Shown here one piece after another: positions 61,092 through 64,000 of a stretch of DNA of 64,000 bases; the stretch's first letter is position 1; the number at the start of each line of letters is the position of its first letter. The translations under genes and the position numbers were made by a program. A model generated the notes under the pieces. The model was not told the DNA's origin. It was given only the letters and a program-made list of their open reading frames with translations, and ran no database searches. Location of the stretch: positions 1-64,000 of the forward strand of contig JNKK01000010.1 in NCBI GenBank assembly GCA_000702845.1. Reading direction: 5' to 3'. The DNA comes from Lachnospiraceae bacterium FE2018. GTDB taxonomy: Bacteria > Bacillota > Clostridia > Lachnospirales > Lachnospiraceae.

Positions 61092-61519
61092 TCTGTTTCA
61101 CCGCCTTCTGAAATCTCGCGGCCAACGATCTTGCATTTGCACGGCAGTTTGTGCATCGCCAGACGAAGTGCTTCACGAGCAGTCTCTTCCGGAACACCTG
61201 CAACCTCAAAGAGAACACGGCCCGGCTTAACGACAGCTACCCAATATTCTACTGTACCTTTACCGGAACCCATACGTGTCTCAGCCGGCTTAGCTGTGAC
61301 TGGCTTATCCGGGAAGATTTTGATCCAGACTTTACCGCCTCGCTTGATGTAACGGGTCATAGCGACACGGGCTGCCTCGATCTGGTTGGAACGGATCCAG
61401 CACGGTTCCTGTGCCTGCAGACCCCAGTCACCGTAAGATACTGTATTTCCTCTTAACGCCTTGCCTCTCATCGTTCCGCGGAACTGTTTACGACGTTTTA
61501 CTCTCTTTGGCATTAACAT
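61088..61519 (-). CDS. rplP: 50S ribosomal protein L16
   Basis: The 143-residue protein starts [20 protein letters not shown]; the AUG two codons on is an alternative. It includes [40 protein letters not shown] and [20 protein letters not shown]16 shapes the A site of the large subunit. Two bases separate it from rpsC. Confidence 0.97.
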   Translation of the reverse strand: MLMPKRVKRRKQFRGTMRGKALRGNTVSYGDWGLQAQEPCWIRSNQIEAARVAMTRYIKRGGKVWIKIFPDKPVTAKPAETRMGSGKGTVEYWVAVVKPGRVLFEVAGVPEETAREALRLAMHKLPCKCKIVGREISEGGETE

Positions 61520-61521
61520 GA

Positions 61522-62181
61522 TTATTTGTCACTCCCTTCCTTCGATGCTTTGGACGGAAGAATTTCTCCCTTGTAGATCCATGCTTTTACGCCGACCTTG
61601 CCGTAGGTAGTGTTTGCCTCAGCAAAGCCGTAATCGATATCCGCACGAAGTGTCTGAAGCGGAATGGTTCCCTCGCTGTAGAACTCTGTCCGGGCAATAT
61701 CTGCGCCGCCGAGACGGCCGGATACTGCGGTTTTGATACCTTCTGCACCGGAACGCATTGTTCTCTGCATAACAGACTTCATAGCGCGGCGGAAAGAAAT
61801 ACGGTTTTCCAGCTGCTGCGCAATGTTTTCAGCAACAAGCTGTGCATCGAGATCCGGCTTTTTCACTTCCTTGATATCAACGATCAGCTTCTTGTCTGTG
61901 AACTGTGTGAGCTCTTTTTTCACCTTTTCGATCTCTGCGCCGCCCTTGCCGATTACAAAGCCAGGCTTGGAAGTGAAGATCGTGATTCTGACGCGGTCAG
62001 ATGCGCGCTCAATTTCGACATCGGAAATACCTGCGCTGTAAAGTCTCTTCTTCAGGAAATTTCTGATATTGTAATCTTCTACCAGATAATCCGCGAAGTC
62101 ACCGCCTTCAGCGTACCATTTGGAGCTCCAGTCTTTGATAATACCGACTCTTAAGCCGTGTGGATTAACTTTCTGTCCCAT
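61522..62181 (-). CDS. rpsC: 30S ribosomal protein S3
   Basis: S3 forms part of the mRNA entry channel. The 219 residues have the N-domain ([20 protein letters not shown]), a KH domain with [16 protein letters not shown] and the C-domain ([20 protein letters not shown]). It follows rplV by 15 bases. Confidence 0.98.
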   Translation of the reverse strand: MGQKVNPHGLRVGIIKDWSSKWYAEGGDFADYLVEDYNIRNFLKKRLYSAGISDVEIERASDRVRITIFTSKPGFVIGKGGAEIEKVKKELTQFTDKKLIVDIKEVKKPDLDAQLVAENIAQQLENRISFRRAMKSVMQRTMRSGAEGIKTAVSGRLGGADIARTEFYSEGTIPLQTLRADIDYGFAEANTTYGKVGVKAWIYKGEILPSKASKEGSDK

Positions 62182-62196
62182 TCTTCGCGAACCTCC

Positions 62197-62583
62197 TTAT
62201 TTCTCATCCAGGACAACAGTGATGTGGCTCATACGCTTTTCGATCCGATAAGCTCTGCCCTGTGCCCGCGGACGGATTCTCTTCATTGTCGGCGCCTTAT
62301 TTGCATAGCACTCTGCGACATACAGACTGGATCTGGAAAGTCCGTTGTTGTTTTCTGCATTCGCGACAGCAGATTCCAGAAGCTTCTTGATGACGGAAGA
62401 TGCATAGCGCGGATTATAGGTCAGGATACCGAGTGCACTCTCGACATCTTTGCCGCGGATCGCATCCAGCACGAAGCAAGCTTTCTGCACAGACATTCTT
62501 GCGTAAGAAAGCTTTGCAGAAGGTCTGGTATCTTTATTTTCATTTCGTTCTCTTTTGATCTGGCTTCTATGTCCTTTTGCCAT
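62197..62583 (-). CDS. rplV: 50S ribosomal protein L22
   Basis: L22 lines the exit tunnel with its long beta-hairpin. The 128 residues carry ARMSVQKACFVLDAIRGKDV, the family SVIKKLLESAVANAENNNGL and the loop PTMKRIRPRAQGRAYRIEKR. The N-terminal extension (MAKGHRSQIKRERNENK) is somewhat longer than in Bacillus. Confidence 0.97.
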   Translation of the reverse strand: MAKGHRSQIKRERNENKDTRPSAKLSYARMSVQKACFVLDAIRGKDVESALGILTYNPRYASSVIKKLLESAVANAENNNGLSRSSLYVAECYANKAPTMKRIRPRAQGRAYRIEKRMSHITVVLDEK

Positions 62584-62614
62584 TACCTTTTGCCTCCTTT
62601 CGCTCTAAACGCGT

Positions 62615-62890
62615 TTAGCGTGACCGCTTCTCGTCTTTGCCGTGACCTCTGTAGGTTCTGGTTGCCACGAACTCACCGAGCTTATGACCAACCATATCCT
62701 CAGTCACATATACCGGAACATGCTTTCTGCCGTCATGGACAGCGATTGTATGTCCGACGAAGGACGGGAAAATCGTAGAGCGGCGGGACCATGTCTTGAT
62801 GACGGTCTTATTGTCAGATGCATTTGCTGCATCGATTTTCTTCAGTAAGCTCTTATCAGCAAACGGGCCTTTTTTCAATGAACGAGCCAT
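62615..62890 (-). CDS. rpsS: 30S ribosomal protein S19
   Basis: A 91-residue protein: [60 protein letters not shown]. It binds the head of the 30S with S13. It follows rplB by 23 bases. Confidence 0.98.
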   Translation of the reverse strand: MARSLKKGPFADKSLLKKIDAANASDNKTVIKTWSRRSTIFPSFVGHTIAVHDGRKHVPVYVTEDMVGHKLGEFVATRTYRGHGKDEKRSR

Positions 62891-62913
62891 TGCTTAAACC
62901 TCCTTAATATTCT

Positions 62914-63747
62914 TTACTTACCGTTTCTTCTGCGAACGATCAATTTATCGGACTGTTTATTTTTCTTTCTGGTCTTCAGACCCATTGCCGGTTTGCCCCA
63001 CGGTGTGGACGGACCCGGACGTCCGATCGGAGCGCGGCCCTCACCGCCGCCGTGCGGATGGTCATTCGGGTTCATAACAGAACCGCGGACAGTCGGGCGG
63101 AATCCCATGTGACGGACACGGCCTGCTTTACCGATGTTAATCAGGTTGTGGTCGCCGTTGCCGATTGTGCCGATCGAAGCGCGGCAGTTAATCGGAACCA
63201 TTCTCATCTCACCGGACGGAAGACGAAGTGTTGCGAACTTACCTTCCTTCGCCATCAGCTGTGCGCCTGTTCCTGCGGAACGGACCATCTGGCCGCCCTT
63301 TCCAGGATGCATCTCGATGTTATGTACGACAGTACCGATCGGGATGTTTGCCAGCGGGAGGCAGTTGCCCGGACGGATTTCTGCATTCGGTCCGTTCAGG
63401 ACTGTCATTCCTACCTTAAGTCCTTCCGGTGCAAGAATGTAGGATTTCTGTCCGTCTGCATATGTGATCAGTGCGATGTTTGCGGTACGGTTCGGATCAT
63501 ACTCGATGGTCTTTACTGTTGCCGGAACATCATCTTTGAAACGCTTGAAATCTACGAGTCTGTATTTTCTGCGTGTGCCGCCGCCGCGATGTCTTACTGT
63601 GATCTTACCCTGGTTATTACGTCCTGAGTTCTTCTTCAGTGTTACGACCAGTGATTTCTCCGGCTTGTTTGTCGTGATTTCAGAGAAATCGGAGCCGGTC
63701 ATATGTCTTCTGGACGGTGTATATGGGTTATAGGTTTTAATTCCCAT
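62914..63747 (-). CDS. rplB: 50S ribosomal protein L2
   Basis: L2 is essential for subunit association and the peptidyl transferase region. The 277-residue protein has [40 protein letters not shown] and the conserved C-terminal [19 protein letters not shown]-type motif (here [20 protein letters not shown]) with the key His. It follows rplW by 71 bases. Confidence 0.98.
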   Translation of the reverse strand: MGIKTYNPYTPSRRHMTGSDFSEITTNKPEKSLVVTLKKNSGRNNQGKITVRHRGGGTRRKYRLVDFKRFKDDVPATVKTIEYDPNRTANIALITYADGQKSYILAPEGLKVGMTVLNGPNAEIRPGNCLPLANIPIGTVVHNIEMHPGKGGQMVRSAGTGAQLMAKEGKFATLRLPSGEMRMVPINCRASIGTIGNGDHNLINIGKAGRVRHMGFRPTVRGSVMNPNDHPHGGGEGRAPIGRPGPSTPWGKPAMGLKTRKKNKQSDKLIVRRRNGK

Positions 63748-63818
63748 TACGGTTTGCTCCTTTCAATGTCGATGTTATTGTCGCACGTCCCCGTGCATAA
63801 ACGTACTTCGTCTGGTCT

Positions 63819-64000
63819 TTACAGTCCTTCGAAGATCTCAATGTCCTTGCTGTCCGGTGTAAGTGTAACGACTGCTTTCTTTCTCTTTGCAGTCATACCG
63901 AATACCATGCCGCGGCGTTTCTGTTTGCCGACGAGGTTCATGGTGTTGACATTCTGGACCTTGACGCCGTCGAACATTTTCTCAACTGCGTCCTTGATCA
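63819..64000 (-). CDS. rplW: 50S ribosomal protein L23, C-terminal part (5' end outside window)
   Basis: The last 59 codons of L23 are in the window, ending with TAA at 63819-63821. The read-out [40 protein letters not shown] and [16 protein letters not shown] is the normal L23 C-terminal half. L23 sits at the tunnel exit and docks trigger factor and SRP. Its position before rplB fits the S10 operon, whose earlier genes (rpsJ, rplC, rplD) should continue to the right. Confidence 0.95.
   Translation of the reverse strand, partial: IKDAVEKMFDGVKVQNVNTMNLVGKQKRRGMVFGMTAKRKKAVVTLTPDSKDIEIFEGL

Overview
The window reads as chromosomal DNA of a Bacillota bacterium of the class Clostridia, most likely a Lachnospiraceae-type gut organism of moderate GC. 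This is an inference from gene content and order. The pointers are strong AGGAGG-type ribosome binding sites, a zinc-binding S14, a KOW-domain protein between map and infA, a type III glutamine synthetase, a stand-alone AICAR transformylase paired with an archaeal-type IMP cyclohydrolase (PurO), a Firmicutes-type LexA box in front of recA, and seven tRNA genes none of which encodes its CCA end. Almost every gene lies on the minus strand; aroC, uvrB, one small peptide gene and an insertion-sequence fragment are the exceptions.

Left edge (1-2000): two IS3-family elements abut, one only a 3' fragment and the other with a programmed -1 frameshift site. Next come lysA, a rhomboid-like membrane protein, aroC and a Na/Pi cotransporter. 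The infC-rpmI-rplT operon (7.5-9.0 kb) has an AUU-started infC and a long structured leader with an attenuator-like hairpin; thrS precedes it. From 11 to 18.5 kb lie a RecB-nuclease/Rad3-helicase fusion, an Mrp-type Fe-S carrier ATPase, and glyA-purO-purH, which join one-carbon supply to the last two steps of IMP synthesis. From 18.7 to 26.8 kb a leftward run carries rpmE, a DUF1385 protein, prmC, prfA, glmM, a TPR lipoprotein, hflX and an M24 peptidase.

The middle holds an unknown secreted protein, rho with a long disordered insert, seven tRNA genes, recX and SOS-boxed recA. An AraC regulator there is divergent from a 23-residue hydrophobic peptide gene. glgA, ptsI, uvrB, the ctpA-ftsX-ftsE group, a CdaR/PucR-type regulator, a degenerate TagA-like protein, glnN, a lipid kinase and fbaA follow.

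The right third (47.9-64 kb) is the S10-spc-alpha ribosomal superoperon read leftward, from rplW (cut by the window end) through secY, adk, map and infA to rpmJ, rpsM, rpsK, rpsD, rpoA and rplQ, closed by a strong terminator. It has two irregularities. A uracil/xanthine-type permease gene lies between infA and rpmJ, with a fresh promoter after it. A 184-bp imperfect inverted repeat with nested hairpins lies between rpsH and rplF and codes for nothing I recognise. That element and the 23-residue peptide unit are the best candidates here for undescribed biology.
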